Below, one piece after another: positions 44,586 through 52,714 of a DNA stretch of 64,000 bases. The DNA comes from Deinococcales bacterium (GTDB taxonomy: Bacteria > Deinococcota > Deinococci > Deinococcales > JAAFIG01), in NCBI GenBank assembly GCA_013298595.1, contig JAAFIG010000011.1, positions 61,090 through 125,089 on the forward strand, written 5' to 3'. The position numbers and the translations under genes were made by a program. The notes below the pieces were generated by a model, which saw only the letters and a program-made list of their open reading frames with translations, had not been told where the DNA came from and ran no database searches. The number at the start of each line of letters is the position of its first letter. The stretch's first letter is position 1.

Positions 44586-45071
44586 CTATTCAATGACAAA
44601 TAATGCTTGTCCGTATTCGACTGGTTGGGCGTTTTGTACCAGAATTTCGCGGACAATACCTGCGGTGTCGGATTCGATTTCGTTCATTAATTTCATGGCT
44701 TCAATAATGCACAACACTTGTCCAGATTCGACTTTATCGCCAACTTGTACAAAAGCAGCCGCTTCGGGACTCGAGGAGCGGTAGAAAGTACCAACAATCG
44801 GGGCTTTGACTTGTTTACCTGCGGCTACTGGTTTTTCGGTTGGCGCAGGTGTGGTTTCGGCAGTTGGGGTTGCTATGGGGGGTGTAGGCGGGTTGTGCAC
44901 CGTTGCCATAGGTGTTGGGGCAGTCATGACAATGGGTGCTGGAGCTGCCATATGCACAATTTCTGCGCCGCGTTTGATGTTGACTTTGTAATCAGCGGTC
45001 TCGAGGTTGAATTCGTTCACATCTGCGTCTTTTAGTGCATCTAAAATTCGTTTCAGGTCTTTAGGATCCAT
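44586..45071 (-). CDS. accB: Biotin carboxyl carrier protein of acetyl-CoA carboxylase
   Basis: 161 residues. An N-terminal helix (MDPKDLKRILDALKDAD), a Pro/Ala/Thr-rich linker (50-90) and the biotinyl domain with EAMKLMNEI (the lysine is biotinylated) are standard. The ATG at 45071 is chosen because a GGAGGG site lies six bases upstream; an upstream in-frame ATG at 45089 adds only six residues. It heads the accBC operon. Confidence 0.96.
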   Translation of the reverse strand: MDPKDLKRILDALKDADVNEFNLETADYKVNIKRGAEIVHMAAPAPIVMTAPTPMATVHNPPTPPIATPTAETTPAPTEKPVAAGKQVKAPIVGTFYRSSSPEAAAFVQVGDKVESGQVLCIIEAMKLMNEIESDTAGIVREILVQNAQPVEYGQALFVIE

Positions 45072-45251
45072 AAGCCCTCCTGTAGGCATACGGTATCGCA
45101 GTGGGGTGTGCGATACTTTGAGAATGCTCGAGATTCTACTCGGTTTCTGGGTTTTGATGCTGGTATTGGATGCACAATTTCTGGACTGAGTACAAAATGC
45201 TTTTGTTTTAGGGGTTAGACAACCATCTTCGCACCTGTGCTTGAAAGCGCG

Positions 45252-45263
45252 TAGACTGTTTGT
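45252..45263 (+). promoter_or_regulatory. Leaderless promoter of the GntR gene
   Basis: TAGACT (45252-45257) is followed by six bases and the ATG at 45264. The next gene has the same TAGACT box (45971-45976), seven bases before its ATG. Confidence 0.55.
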
Positions 45264-45962
45264 ATGTCGAAGTACCCCATTATTAAATCCGAATTAAAAG
45301 CTAAGTTGTTAGCAGGTGGTTACCGCGAAGGCGAAGCCTTACCCAGCGAAGTAACCCTTGCAAAACATTATGGTGTCTCGAGAATGACGGCTCGCCGAGC
45401 TGTGGATGAACTCGAGCGTGAAGGGTATATTTTCCGAGTTCAAGGCGCAGGAAGTTTCCCAACAGGTAAGCGTTTTCGCCAAGGTGTTTTCCGCGTTCGT
45501 AGTCTCGAGGAAATGGCTATGGCAGTGCATCAAGCTCCTTTTACACGGGTTCTCAAAGCCCAAATTGGTGTGGCAAGCAGCGAAGTTGGTGCTGCGCTTG
45601 GTTTACCTGCGGGCTCGGCGGTGCTCGAAGTGCAGCGTTTACGTGGCATCGAAGATGCGCCTTTGTTACTCGAGGAGCGTCATTTTCGTATCGAAAATAC
45701 CGAGCGTTTACTGCGTTTACCGTTGCACCAAGAAAGTATTCATGCGCTACTGGTCGGGCTTGGTATTACAGTTGCACGGGTCGAGCAAAACCTTGAAGCT
45801 GTTAGTTTAGATGCTGCCAGAGCGCGTTTACTCGAGGTGCCAAATGGCTCGGCGTGTTTCTTGATGACCCGAACCAGTTACTTACCAGATGGCATTCTGG
45901 GCTTCTCGAGATACTGGGTGCGTGGTAACGGCGGTGCCTTTGCCAGTGCGTTTGAACCCTAA
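45264..45962 (+). CDS. GntR-family regulator with UTRA domain
   Basis: 232 residues. The winged helix (about 1-70) has the diagnostic LPSEVTLAKHYGVSRMTARRAVDELEREGYIFRVQGAG (HutC subfamily). The UTRA effector domain follows (about 80-230). Such regulators bind a small molecule, often a sugar phosphate or amino-sugar, and release DNA. The neighbouring gene is an M20 hydrolase with its own promoter, so it may or may not be its target. Confidence 0.92.
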   Translation: MSKYPIIKSELKAKLLAGGYREGEALPSEVTLAKHYGVSRMTARRAVDELEREGYIFRVQGAGSFPTGKRFRQGVFRVRSLEEMAMAVHQAPFTRVLKAQIGVASSEVGAALGLPAGSAVLEVQRLRGIEDAPLLLEERHFRIENTERLLRLPLHQESIHALLVGLGITVARVEQNLEAVSLDAARARLLEVPNGSACFLMTRTSYLPDGILGFSRYWVRGNGGAFASAFEP

Positions 45963-45983
45963 GCACAAGGTAGACTGCTTGTT

Positions 45984-47054
45984 ATGACTGTTGCACTGAC
46001 CGAATTGCTGCTCGAGATTGCTCAAACACCCGCTCCAACTTTTGCCGAAGGACAACGTGCCAGTTTGATTGCTTCGCGCTGGGCAAGTTTTGGTCTCGAG
46101 CCGCACATAGACGCAGCGGGTAATGTGATTGCAGTGGTTGGCAAAGGTGGTTACCGAGTGGCATTGGCAGCGCATTTGGATACGGTTTTTGATGCCAATA
46201 CCAACCTTGCCGCGCACCGTGAAGGTAAACGCATTGTTGGCGCTGGTATTGGTGATAATGCTGCAAGCTTAACGGTTCTCACCGCTTATGCTGAACAATT
46301 GGCACAACAAGGTGCGCCTTGCGAAATCTGGCTGCTTGCCAGCACAGGCGAAGAAGGTCTGGGTGATTTACGTGGTGCAAAACATTTTCTAGCACAACAT
46401 CACAACAATATCGATGCCTTTATTGCCGTAGACGGCTACTTGGGTTTATTGGTCAACCAAGCTGTAGGTGTACGCCGATACAAAGTCAGTTTCTCGAGCG
46501 AAGGTGGACATTCATGGGGCAATGCAGGTAACCCCAGCAGTATTCATGGGCTTGCCGAAGCCATTCATGAACTTTATAAAATTGTTGTTCCACTCGAGCC
46601 ACGCACCACCCTGAGTGTTGGAACAGTTAATGGTGGTGTCAGTATCAACAGTATCGCAGCCAGTGCCGAATGCTTACTCGATTTACGCAGCTTAGACACA
46701 CGCAGCCTCGAGCAACTCGACAAAGAAGCTCGAGCCGCCGTGCAACGCGGTGCCAAAAGAGCCAAAGTTGAACATCAACTTGAATTGGTCGGAGACCGCC
46801 CCGCTGGTATTACCCGCAATGCCACCCTTATGCAAGCAGCCACTCATGCCCTCGAGTCTGTTGGATTACAAGCCCGAGCGGTTGCCAGCAGCACCGATGC
46901 CAACGCTGCTGTACCGCATAACGTACCAGCCATTGGGTTTGGTGTTTATGTGGGCGGTAATGCTCATCGTTTAGACGAATGGGTCGAACCAAGCAGCCTC
47001 GAGATAGGACTTCGCAGCCTCGAGCAATTGGTTTTGAACTTAGCTAAACGTTGA
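45984..47054 (+). CDS. M20-family metallo-hydrolase
   Basis: 356 residues. Zinc ligands of M20 are visible: His64 and Asp66 in AAHLDTVFD, Asp91 in GIGDNAASL, the Glu pair in STGEEGLGDL (123-124) and a C-terminal His in NAHRLDEW. The lid dimerisation domain includes SEGGHSWGN. Related enzymes are peptidases, deacylases and the LysW-lysine hydrolases of Deinococcota; the specific substrate is not readable. It starts seven bases after a TAGACT box. Confidence 0.88.
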   Translation: MTVALTELLLEIAQTPAPTFAEGQRASLIASRWASFGLEPHIDAAGNVIAVVGKGGYRVALAAHLDTVFDANTNLAAHREGKRIVGAGIGDNAASLTVLTAYAEQLAQQGAPCEIWLLASTGEEGLGDLRGAKHFLAQHHNNIDAFIAVDGYLGLLVNQAVGVRRYKVSFSSEGGHSWGNAGNPSSIHGLAEAIHELYKIVVPLEPRTTLSVGTVNGGVSINSIAASAECLLDLRSLDTRSLEQLDKEARAAVQRGAKRAKVEHQLELVGDRPAGITRNATLMQAATHALESVGLQARAVASSTDANAAVPHNVPAIGFGVYVGGNAHRLDEWVEPSSLEIGLRSLEQLVLNLAKR

Positions 47055-47064
47055 ACCAAACTTT

Positions 47065-47616
47065 TTAGCCTTTTGATTTTGCATCAAACACAGGTAATTC
47101 CTGCATCACTTTAATCTCGAGTTTGGGCTTACCTGGACTAAAAGCTGCCACGCGACCAAAGGGTTTACCACCTGCGCGAACAACGATTTTCTCGAGTGAT
47201 AACACTGTGCCACCACTGGCAACCACATCAAGCACAATGGTGACGTTTTTGCCGCGCAGATTCTCGCCGTGACGTTTATCGAGCCAAAGCGTTTCGCCAA
47301 CACCAAGGGTCATACTTTGTACATCTTGAATAATTGGGTCTTGCATATATGGGCGGCGGCGTTTACGAGCCACTTCATAGGGTAAATTCATGATTTCTGC
47401 CAGTGAATGCACTAATGGAATACTCGAGGTTTCGCACGTAAAAAGCATATCTGTGCCAGCAGGTATCAGCCCTTGGATTTCCTTAGCAGCGGCTTGCGCC
47501 AGTTGTGTATCACCCAGAAATTCAACCAATGGCAACCGCGTTGTCGGTGTTGGACGAACCAAAGGTAATTCTCGAGTGAGTTTACCAACAGTTAAAGTAT
47601 AGGTTTCGGTTGTCAT
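47065..47616 (-). CDS. Phosphoribosyltransferase-like protein, degenerate PRPP loop
   Basis: 183 residues. Type-I PRTase fold, clearly paralogous to the next gene upstream (shared LPLVEFLGDTQL versus [10 protein letters not shown], and RKRRRPYMQDPI versus [12 protein letters not shown]). The PRPP loop reads VLDVVASGGTVLS: the first of the two conserved acidic residues is Leu, so catalysis may be lost or altered. GGAGG precedes the ATG at 47616. It may form a hetero-oligomer with the neighbour or serve as a regulator. Confidence 0.8.
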   Translation of the reverse strand: MTTETYTLTVGKLTRELPLVRPTPTTRLPLVEFLGDTQLAQAAAKEIQGLIPAGTDMLFTCETSSIPLVHSLAEIMNLPYEVARKRRRPYMQDPIIQDVQSMTLGVGETLWLDKRHGENLRGKNVTIVLDVVASGGTVLSLEKIVVRAGGKPFGRVAAFSPGKPKLEIKVMQELPVFDAKSKG

Positions 47617-47650
47617 AAAATACCTCCAAAAGGCAAAGTGAAAAATGGTA

Positions 47651-48184
47651 TTACTCGAGGTACAACGGTAAATGACCCAGTGCAATCACATCTTCTCGAG
47701 GGTCGCCTTCAGTAAAAACCGCAAGGGTAGCAGTCACATGACCACCAATATCGGTGATTAAACTCGATAAACTCCGCAATGTGCCACCAGTGGAGACAAC
47801 ATCATCTATCACAGCCACTTTTTTATCCTTAATCTTTGGAATATCAAAACCATCAATCACCAATAATTGTGGTTTACCTGTGGTGATGCTCAGCACTTCT
47901 CGAGTGACTGGTTGGTGCATATAGGGTTTAACAGTTTTACGTGCCACAATATATGGAATCCCCAGAATTCTCGAGATCACATGTGCCAAAGTGACTGCTT
48001 TGACTTCAGGAGTCACCAGCACCTCAATGCCTTTTGGCATTTTTGCAGCCAGTACCTGAGCAGCTTCTTCGGTTAATTCAGTGTCACCAAGAAGGTTCAG
48101 TAATGCCACTGCTACGCCAGGAGCAACAGTAATCACAGGGAGTTCACGTTTCAGAGCGCCAATTTCAACAGAATGCGTTTTCAC
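47651..48184 (-). CDS. Purine phosphoribosyltransferase (APRT/XPRT-like)
   Basis: 177 residues from a GTG. The PRPP-binding motif [14 protein letters not shown] is intact. The upstream half has [20 protein letters not shown], as in adenine and xanthine phosphoribosyltransferases. It converts a purine base plus PRPP to the nucleotide for salvage; the base preferred is not clear. A TACAAT lies nine bases upstream. The paralogue follows 34 bases downstream on the same strand. Confidence 0.88.
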   Translation of the reverse strand: MKTHSVEIGALKRELPVITVAPGVAVALLNLLGDTELTEEAAQVLAAKMPKGIEVLVTPEVKAVTLAHVISRILGIPYIVARKTVKPYMHQPVTREVLSITTGKPQLLVIDGFDIPKIKDKKVAVIDDVVSTGGTLRSLSSLITDIGGHVTATLAVFTEGDPREDVIALGHLPLYLE

Positions 48185-48259
48185 GATTCCAGTATTGTAC
48201 CGCGTTCAACCCCACCTACGTTAAGATGCTGCGCGTCATTTAGCCCCCCTGAAAAGTGC

Positions 48260-48272
48260 TACGCTGACCAAC
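48260..48272 (+). promoter_or_regulatory. Leaderless promoter
   Basis: TACGCT (48260-48265) followed by seven bases and the ATG at 48273. Confidence 0.45.
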
Positions 48273-48647
48273 ATGACTGCCATTCCAACCTTGGCACACC
48301 TCGAGTTATTCGCTATGCGCGAAAAACTAAGTGGTCGGTTGCGAGAATTTGGCATTCGGGCACAACTGCCTAAACTCGAGTTACCAAAACTCACAGCGCT
48401 GGCTGAACTGGTCGAAGCGCATGTAGCTAGTAAAAACGTGTTAGGTCGTCGCTGGCTTAAAAATGTGCTGCTCACACTGGTATTACTGCTCGAGGAATGG
48501 TTTGAAACGCCAGCCACACAACATGCCAGCCTTGCCAGCGAACCTCGAGAACAAAGTACAAAATTTTTCACTCGAGTTGCTCCTGTTGGTAATTTGGCAT
48601 TACTTGGGCAACACGCTCGAGTGTTGTGGTGCTGCTTTCGGAATTGA
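48273..48647 (+). CDS. Small hypothetical protein
   Basis: 124 residues, largely helical with high Leu/Glu/Arg content (NVLGRRWLKNVLLTLVLLLEEW, residues 55-76, may be an amphipathic or membrane-associated helix). No family recognised. The high number of Leu-Glu pairs partly reflects embedded CTCGAG copies. A leaderless promoter supports it being expressed. It precedes the desaturase gene by 56 bases. Confidence 0.5.
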   Translation: MTAIPTLAHLELFAMREKLSGRLREFGIRAQLPKLELPKLTALAELVEAHVASKNVLGRRWLKNVLLTLVLLLEEWFETPATQHASLASEPREQSTKFFTRVAPVGNLALLGQHARVLWCCFRN

Positions 48648-48703
48648 ATGGGAATGCGTTAATCTGTGGTTATTCCCTCGCAATCTTTGAAAGGTCGTTA
48701 TGT

Positions 48704-49777
48704 ATGCAAACCCTGATTTATCCACCTCGAGAAATTATTGAAACTGAACGCCCACCACGTCCTGCTAGTCTGCTTTCTAAATCGTACCGAGATCGTTTAA
48801 TTGAACGCGGTATGCTTGCCTTGTACCGTTGGTATACCAGCCGAAGCCAAGAAACCCGCAATTGGAATGTGGATTTTGGTTTTGATTGGCGCAACATGAA
48901 TCAAAATTTTTCACCAACCACCCAACAAGTCCTCAAAGGCTTTTTTGCTGTCGAACAATACGTACCAGATTATGTTTCAAAAGCCTTAGATTTGGTACGC
49001 CGTAGCCACGGACGCAGCCATTTCCAAATCCGTTGGGGTAGCGAAGAAGAAAAACACGCCGATACTTGGGAAAACGCTGTGCTTTTTAGCCGCAGCCAAA
49101 CGCCAGCCCAACTCGAGGAATACAAATTCCAGCTCCGTAAAAAAGAATGGGAACTACCGTGGGAAGACCCGTTGCATTTGTTGCTGTACACCGTTTTTCA
49201 AGAAAGAGCCACACAACTTAATTACATCAATATCGGTAAAATCGCCACAGGACAAAAAGCAGGGTTTGAATCCGATAAATGCGATGTTCTGGCTAAAGTT
49301 GCCCTGACCATCGCTACCGATGAAGCTGCTCATTACAATTTCTTCCTCGAGGCAGCGCGTTTACATATGTACTACTACCCTCTCGAGACCCTTGAAGCTA
49401 TCCGCGATGTGGTGGAGCACTTTGCCATGCCCGCCCAACAACTGATGCCCGATTGGAAAGAGTTTTTTGAAGCAGCTTATAAAGCAGGAGTTTACGGACC
49501 ACGTGAATACGCCCGAGATGTTGTTTCGGTTGGTTTTAAACAATTTGGTATCGAAAGCCGTAAAGCTCTCGAGGCGGGTATTCTAAAAACCCGTTTAATC
49601 CCCGATGAAGAAGGACAAATGCGAGGTAGTGCAATCTGGGAAACCTTTGATCCAGATGGCATTGTTGAAGATGTCAAACGCTTATACGCCAAAGTACAAG
49701 GCTTTGAAGACAAGTATGGCATGTCCGAATTAGACCCAACCCACTTTGTCGAAAACCCAATGTGGAAAGCCAGTTAA
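48704..49777 (+). CDS. Acyl-ACP desaturase (soluble di-iron)
   Basis: 357 residues. The di-iron ligands of the soluble desaturase are visible as EEKHADTW (first ExxH, near 115-122) and TDEAAHYNFF (second ExxH, about 230). It introduces a cis double bond into acyl-ACP. The ATG at 48704 gives the natural start (QTLIYPPREI); an AAGG is seven bases upstream. The longer frame from 48626 runs through another reading frame's sequence and is rejected. It complements the accBC genes in fatty-acid synthesis. Confidence 0.9.
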   Translation: MQTLIYPPREIIETERPPRPASLLSKSYRDRLIERGMLALYRWYTSRSQETRNWNVDFGFDWRNMNQNFSPTTQQVLKGFFAVEQYVPDYVSKALDLVRRSHGRSHFQIRWGSEEEKHADTWENAVLFSRSQTPAQLEEYKFQLRKKEWELPWEDPLHLLLYTVFQERATQLNYINIGKIATGQKAGFESDKCDVLAKVALTIATDEAAHYNFFLEAARLHMYYYPLETLEAIRDVVEHFAMPAQQLMPDWKEFFEAAYKAGVYGPREYARDVVSVGFKQFGIESRKALEAGILKTRLIPDEEGQMRGSAIWETFDPDGIVEDVKRLYAKVQGFEDKYGMSELDPTHFVENPMWKAS

Positions 49778-49790
49778 ATTCTAAAAAAAT

Positions 49791-49824
49791 AAAACGCCAC
49801 TCGAGTCAATCCGAGTGGCGTTTT
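49791..49824 (+). terminator. Terminator of the desaturase gene
   Basis: A 13-bp stem AAAACGCCACTCG / CGAGTGGCGTTTT with an 8-base loop and a T-run, 13 bases after the stop. Confidence 0.85.
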
Positions 49825-50238
49825 GATTGGTACAAATATCTACTCGAGCAAGAAATAGATCGTCAAACACGAACTCGAGTGCATAGACTTGACGCATACC
49901 GCATACTGGGTTATATTGAATCTATCAGCGCCCAAAAGTGGCGCATTTTTTATTGCCACTTGAACCAATAAAAACTTGCTCACTATTTAACCTTCTTGAT
50001 TGCGTTTCTCCTTGTTGAAGATTCTGAGATTGAGCAACCTAGTATGGGTTTATTTCGTGCTGGATTCAACTCGAGCTTCTTAGGGTCTCGAGTTGGAATG
50101 CGAATTAGTTGTTTCTCCTGACCTATATAAGGAAAACAGCCAATGCTGGCGAAAAGTGGGCTTTGAATTAATTTCTTGTCATAAATATTTGACATGCCTT
50201 ATGTTGTTCCGAGAGTTGGGCTGGTGGAAAAACCTATC
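49825..50238. other. Gene-free region with no clear feature
   Basis: 414 bases between two terminators. Short ORFs exist on both strands (e.g. about 70 codons minus-strand at 49983-50195) but lack ribosome-binding sites, conserved motifs and codon bias of the neighbours. Several CTCGAG copies are present. It could be a degraded gene or an unrecognised RNA. Confidence 0.4.
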
Positions 50239-50241
50239 AAA

Positions 50242-50268
50242 AAAACGTCTCCGTTGCGGAGACGTTTT
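50242..50268. terminator. Bidirectional terminator downstream of the DUF2089 gene
   Basis: A 12-bp stem AAAACGTCTCCG / CGGAGACGTTTT with a 3-base loop, flanked by A/T runs on both sides. Confidence 0.85.
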
Positions 50269-50282
50269 CAACATCGAAACGC

Positions 50283-50651
50283 TTAGCCAAGCTTTTTAAG
50301 TTTCTCAGCCGCTTCAGCAGGCTCGAGTTCACCACGTTCTAAAGCGCGTAAAATACTTTCTCGAGCATCGTTTTCCTCGAGTTCAGGTTCGTAACCAAGA
50401 GCACGAAGAAGTCCATCGAATCGAGCGCGAATGGTTGGGTAACTCAGTCCAAGAATCCGTTCAACTTCTTTGAGGTTGCCGCGTACTTTAATGTATAAGC
50501 GCAGAAACTCGAGCTGTTCTGGTGCGAGAACTGCAAATTCGTTCAGTCGGAATGTGCCTTCGATTTGTACCCCTGTTTCTGGGAAAACTAGTTTAGTAAC
50601 AAGGGGTGTTTCGCTTGAGCCTGGAAATTGAGTGGGTAAGTCAAGAATCAT
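50283..50651 (-). CDS. DUF2089-family putative regulator
   Basis: 122 residues. The central helix-turn-helix (LEFLRLYIKVRGNLKEVERILGLSYPTIRARFDGLLRALGYE, an HTH of the sigma-70 region 4/LuxR class) is typical of DUF2089. The C-terminus has an EILRALERGELEPAEAAEKL pattern that recurs in the SHOCT-like gene at 52.0-52.6 kb. AAAGGA precedes the ATG. In other bacteria DUF2089 genes neighbour SHOCT and DUF4097 genes, as here, and are suspected to control them. Predicted DNA-binding; effector unknown. Confidence 0.85.
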   Translation of the reverse strand: MILDLPTQFPGSSETPLVTKLVFPETGVQIEGTFRLNEFAVLAPEQLEFLRLYIKVRGNLKEVERILGLSYPTIRARFDGLLRALGYEPELEENDARESILRALERGELEPAEAAEKLKKLG

Positions 50652-50736
50652 GATTGTCCTTTATACCCGCTGGCTGTCAGAATTGCGAGTGGGTGCTGAG
50701 CAGATTTTATCGAGTTTTGTTGCTCTCGAGAAGTTT

Positions 50737-51486
50737 TTAGGCTCGAGTGAGGTATGTGTTGGCTTCGATTAATTCAAACGCTGGGGTAAGTTGCACGAAA
50801 TGTCGCAACCAGTAATTGTGACCTGAGCCAAATAACACCAGAATTTTATCATTTGGTTTTGCAAGTTGTTTTAATTTTGCAAATATTTTGGCGTTACGGC
50901 TGTACCACATGGTGTTTAATTCTGCTCCAGGATGTGTGTTTTCGTTACCAATTTCAAGCAGTGGTATGTACAAGTTCTGCATTTGCTCAACACCATACTC
51001 GAGGGTGTTTTCGGCAATCAGTAATTCGCGGATGGTCGCAGTTTTTTGTTGTTGCTCGGTGATGGTTTTCAGGTTCTCGAGGTATGCAAAACTTTTTTCA
51101 AGGATGTGTTGCTGGTTGTTGTTTGCAGCAAAGTTTTGCACGGTTTCAAATGGGAAGTAATCAATGGTCTCGCTTTGTTCGTCAATGCCGTATACTTCGC
51201 TATGCTCGAGATGATGAGCTAAACGTAGCCCAATTTGTTCGCGTTCATTGGCTTCGGTTAGTAGTTTTTCTGGACTGAAATTTTGGTAAATACTGGTGAT
51301 AAAGTTAGGGCGATCTGCAACAATCTCGAGAGCAATTTTGTTGGGTTGGAACGCTGCGAGTAAACGATTCACTTCAGCAAGTTCGGCTTGTTTTTCAGGT
51401 GTGCAAACATCAGCAACCTCGAGATTAACCACGTCCAAACCAGGGTTTGCCATGTGGTAACAACCTAGAATCATAATTTGGGTCAT
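50737..51486 (-). CDS. DUF5694 protein (TraB/PrgY-like)
   Basis: 249 residues. The start MTQIMILGCYHMANPG and the phrase IALEIVADRPNF are typical of DUF5694, distantly related to the TraB/ChaN fold of putative metallo-hydrolases. No signal peptide. The ATG overlaps the stop of the DUF6326 gene (51483-51486, ATGA), so it is translationally coupled to that membrane protein. Function unknown. Confidence 0.8.
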   Translation of the reverse strand: MTQIMILGCYHMANPGLDVVNLEVADVCTPEKQAELAEVNRLLAAFQPNKIALEIVADRPNFITSIYQNFSPEKLLTEANEREQIGLRLAHHLEHSEVYGIDEQSETIDYFPFETVQNFAANNNQQHILEKSFAYLENLKTITEQQQKTATIRELLIAENTLEYGVEQMQNLYIPLLEIGNENTHPGAELNTMWYSRNAKIFAKLKQLAKPNDKILVLFGSGHNYWLRHFVQLTPAFELIEANTYLTRA

Positions 51487-51923
51487 AGGTTTTGCAGCCT
51501 ATCTTTGCGGCTCGAGTTTTGGTGTATTTCTGAACCAGTCTGACTGCTTGATTTGCCCAGTTCTTTCCAGACGTACCACAGGATTGCTCCCATGCTTGCT
51601 ATTTCCATTGTGGCAAAAAAGTAATACGAGAGAGTTGCACTGCCGCCACCAATCACAAAGAGTGTGGTGAGTATGACCGCGACTGTGTTGAACCAACGGC
51701 TGGTCTGAACAGGCAAAATAAGATTGAGGAAAATCATGATGATTGGTATTTCAGTGAAGACCGAAAAAAGCAGCAAGATTTCTGAGGTGACTGGAACGCC
51801 AAAGTTGCCATTCATAATATTTTGTAAGGTGCCAGGGTGAATAAAACCAATGATGTCAGCAATGAGGATATTCAGCATGACCATTGTCCATAAAGTAGCT
51901 AATTTAATGCGTGTGATTTCCAT
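51483..51923 (-). CDS. DUF6326 membrane protein
   Basis: 146 residues with four membrane helices (about 8-30, 48-72, 80-100, 107-125). The start ITRIKLATLWTMVMLNILIADIIGF is typical of DUF6326. The start at 51923 is supported by GAGG eight bases upstream. It is coupled to the DUF5694 gene by an ATGA overlap. The family is of unknown function. Confidence 0.75.
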   Translation of the reverse strand: MEITRIKLATLWTMVMLNILIADIIGFIHPGTLQNIMNGNFGVPVTSEILLLFSVFTEIPIIMIFLNLILPVQTSRWFNTVAVILTTLFVIGGGSATLSYYFFATMEIASMGAILWYVWKELGKSSSQTGSEIHQNSSRKDRLQNL

Positions 51924-51964
51924 CTCTGACCTCAAAAATAAAGGATGCTAACAATAGTTCACTA

Positions 51965-52004
51965 TGTGTAGCTCGAGTTAAGACTTGCCAACTCGAGCTA
52001 CACA
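51965..52004. other. 15-bp inverted repeat with CTCGAG in both arms
   Basis: TGTGTAGCTCGAGTT (51965-51979) pairs perfectly with AACTCGAGCTACACA (51990-52004) across a 10-base spacer. It lies between two minus-strand genes. On the plus strand it is followed by six A, not T, so it is not a conventional terminator for the minus genes. It may be a processing hairpin, operator or a target of the CTCGAG-related system. Confidence 0.6.
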
Positions 52005-52023
52005 AAAAATGCAAGATTGAAAG

Positions 52024-52632
52024 TTATTGCACGCTGATACGGATTGTGTCACCATCGCCAGTCGAAATATCTACTAAATTGCCTTCTGGTAGGTCGCCTT
52101 TTAGCATTTCGGTTAGGGTTTCCATATCTAAGCCTTGTTCACCCATAGTACGTTGTGCATCTTTGGGGATCAGTTTCATTGCAAAATTGGCTAATCCAAT
52201 AGGGATATTAACGCGAATATTATCGCCATCACCCGAGGAAATTTCGATTTTAATCAGACGTGGTGTGGCTTTAGGGGTGTCGCGGGTACTCCAATCGCCA
52301 CCTGACCAAGCTCCCCATTTGCTGGCTTTTGAACCTGTGACACCAGCTCTGGATAAGGCTTCTTCGACGATTCGACCCACATCTTTGCCATTAATTTTAA
52401 CCCCTGTGCGGAACGATCCACGCTTAGGTTCTTCTTCTTCTTCGCCTGCCTCGAGCACTTGTGCAAGAGCATCGGCACTCATACCTTCGTCCATCATGGC
52501 GAATAAGCGTTCCCATGTGTTTTCAGGGAGTTTTTTTAGGTTGCTCGATAAGGCTTGTAATAATTTGACAGCATCTTCTCGAGAGATTTTGCCATCTTTG
52601 GCAAGTTGTAATACACGTTCAATTTCGCTCAT
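52024..52632 (-). CDS. SHOCT-like/DUF4097-associated protein
   Basis: 202 residues. The N-terminal MSEIERVLQLAKDGKISREDAVKLLQAL is the SHOCT-like domain (short helical, found in LiaX/YvlB-type envelope-stress proteins). It is followed by an acidic patch (EAGEEEEEPKR), a Ser/Gly-rich section and a C-terminal domain with two ISTGDGD-like stretches (ISSGDGDNIRVN, ISTGDGDTIRIS). It probably belongs to a membrane-stress response with the next gene. It is 82 bases downstream of the DUF4097 gene. Confidence 0.8.
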   Translation of the reverse strand: MSEIERVLQLAKDGKISREDAVKLLQALSSNLKKLPENTWERLFAMMDEGMSADALAQVLEAGEEEEEPKRGSFRTGVKINGKDVGRIVEEALSRAGVTGSKASKWGAWSGGDWSTRDTPKATPRLIKIEISSGDGDNIRVNIPIGLANFAMKLIPKDAQRTMGEQGLDMETLTEMLKGDLPEGNLVDISTGDGDTIRISVQ

Positions 52633-52714
52633 AAAATAGCTCCTAACTGCTAGGTGTTAGTGCCTAGCTCTGTGTGGGTAAACAACAATTGTTGTTTTGC
52701 TGTATTTTCCTTGC

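Noticed and set aside
48626..48703. Longer N-terminus for the desaturase
   Set aside because: The extension overlaps the upstream ORF, is not conserved in style, and the ATG at 48704 gives the standard start.
49983..50195. 70-codon minus-strand ORF in the gap after the desaturase
   Set aside because: No ribosome-binding site or -10 box, no recognisable motif and atypical composition.
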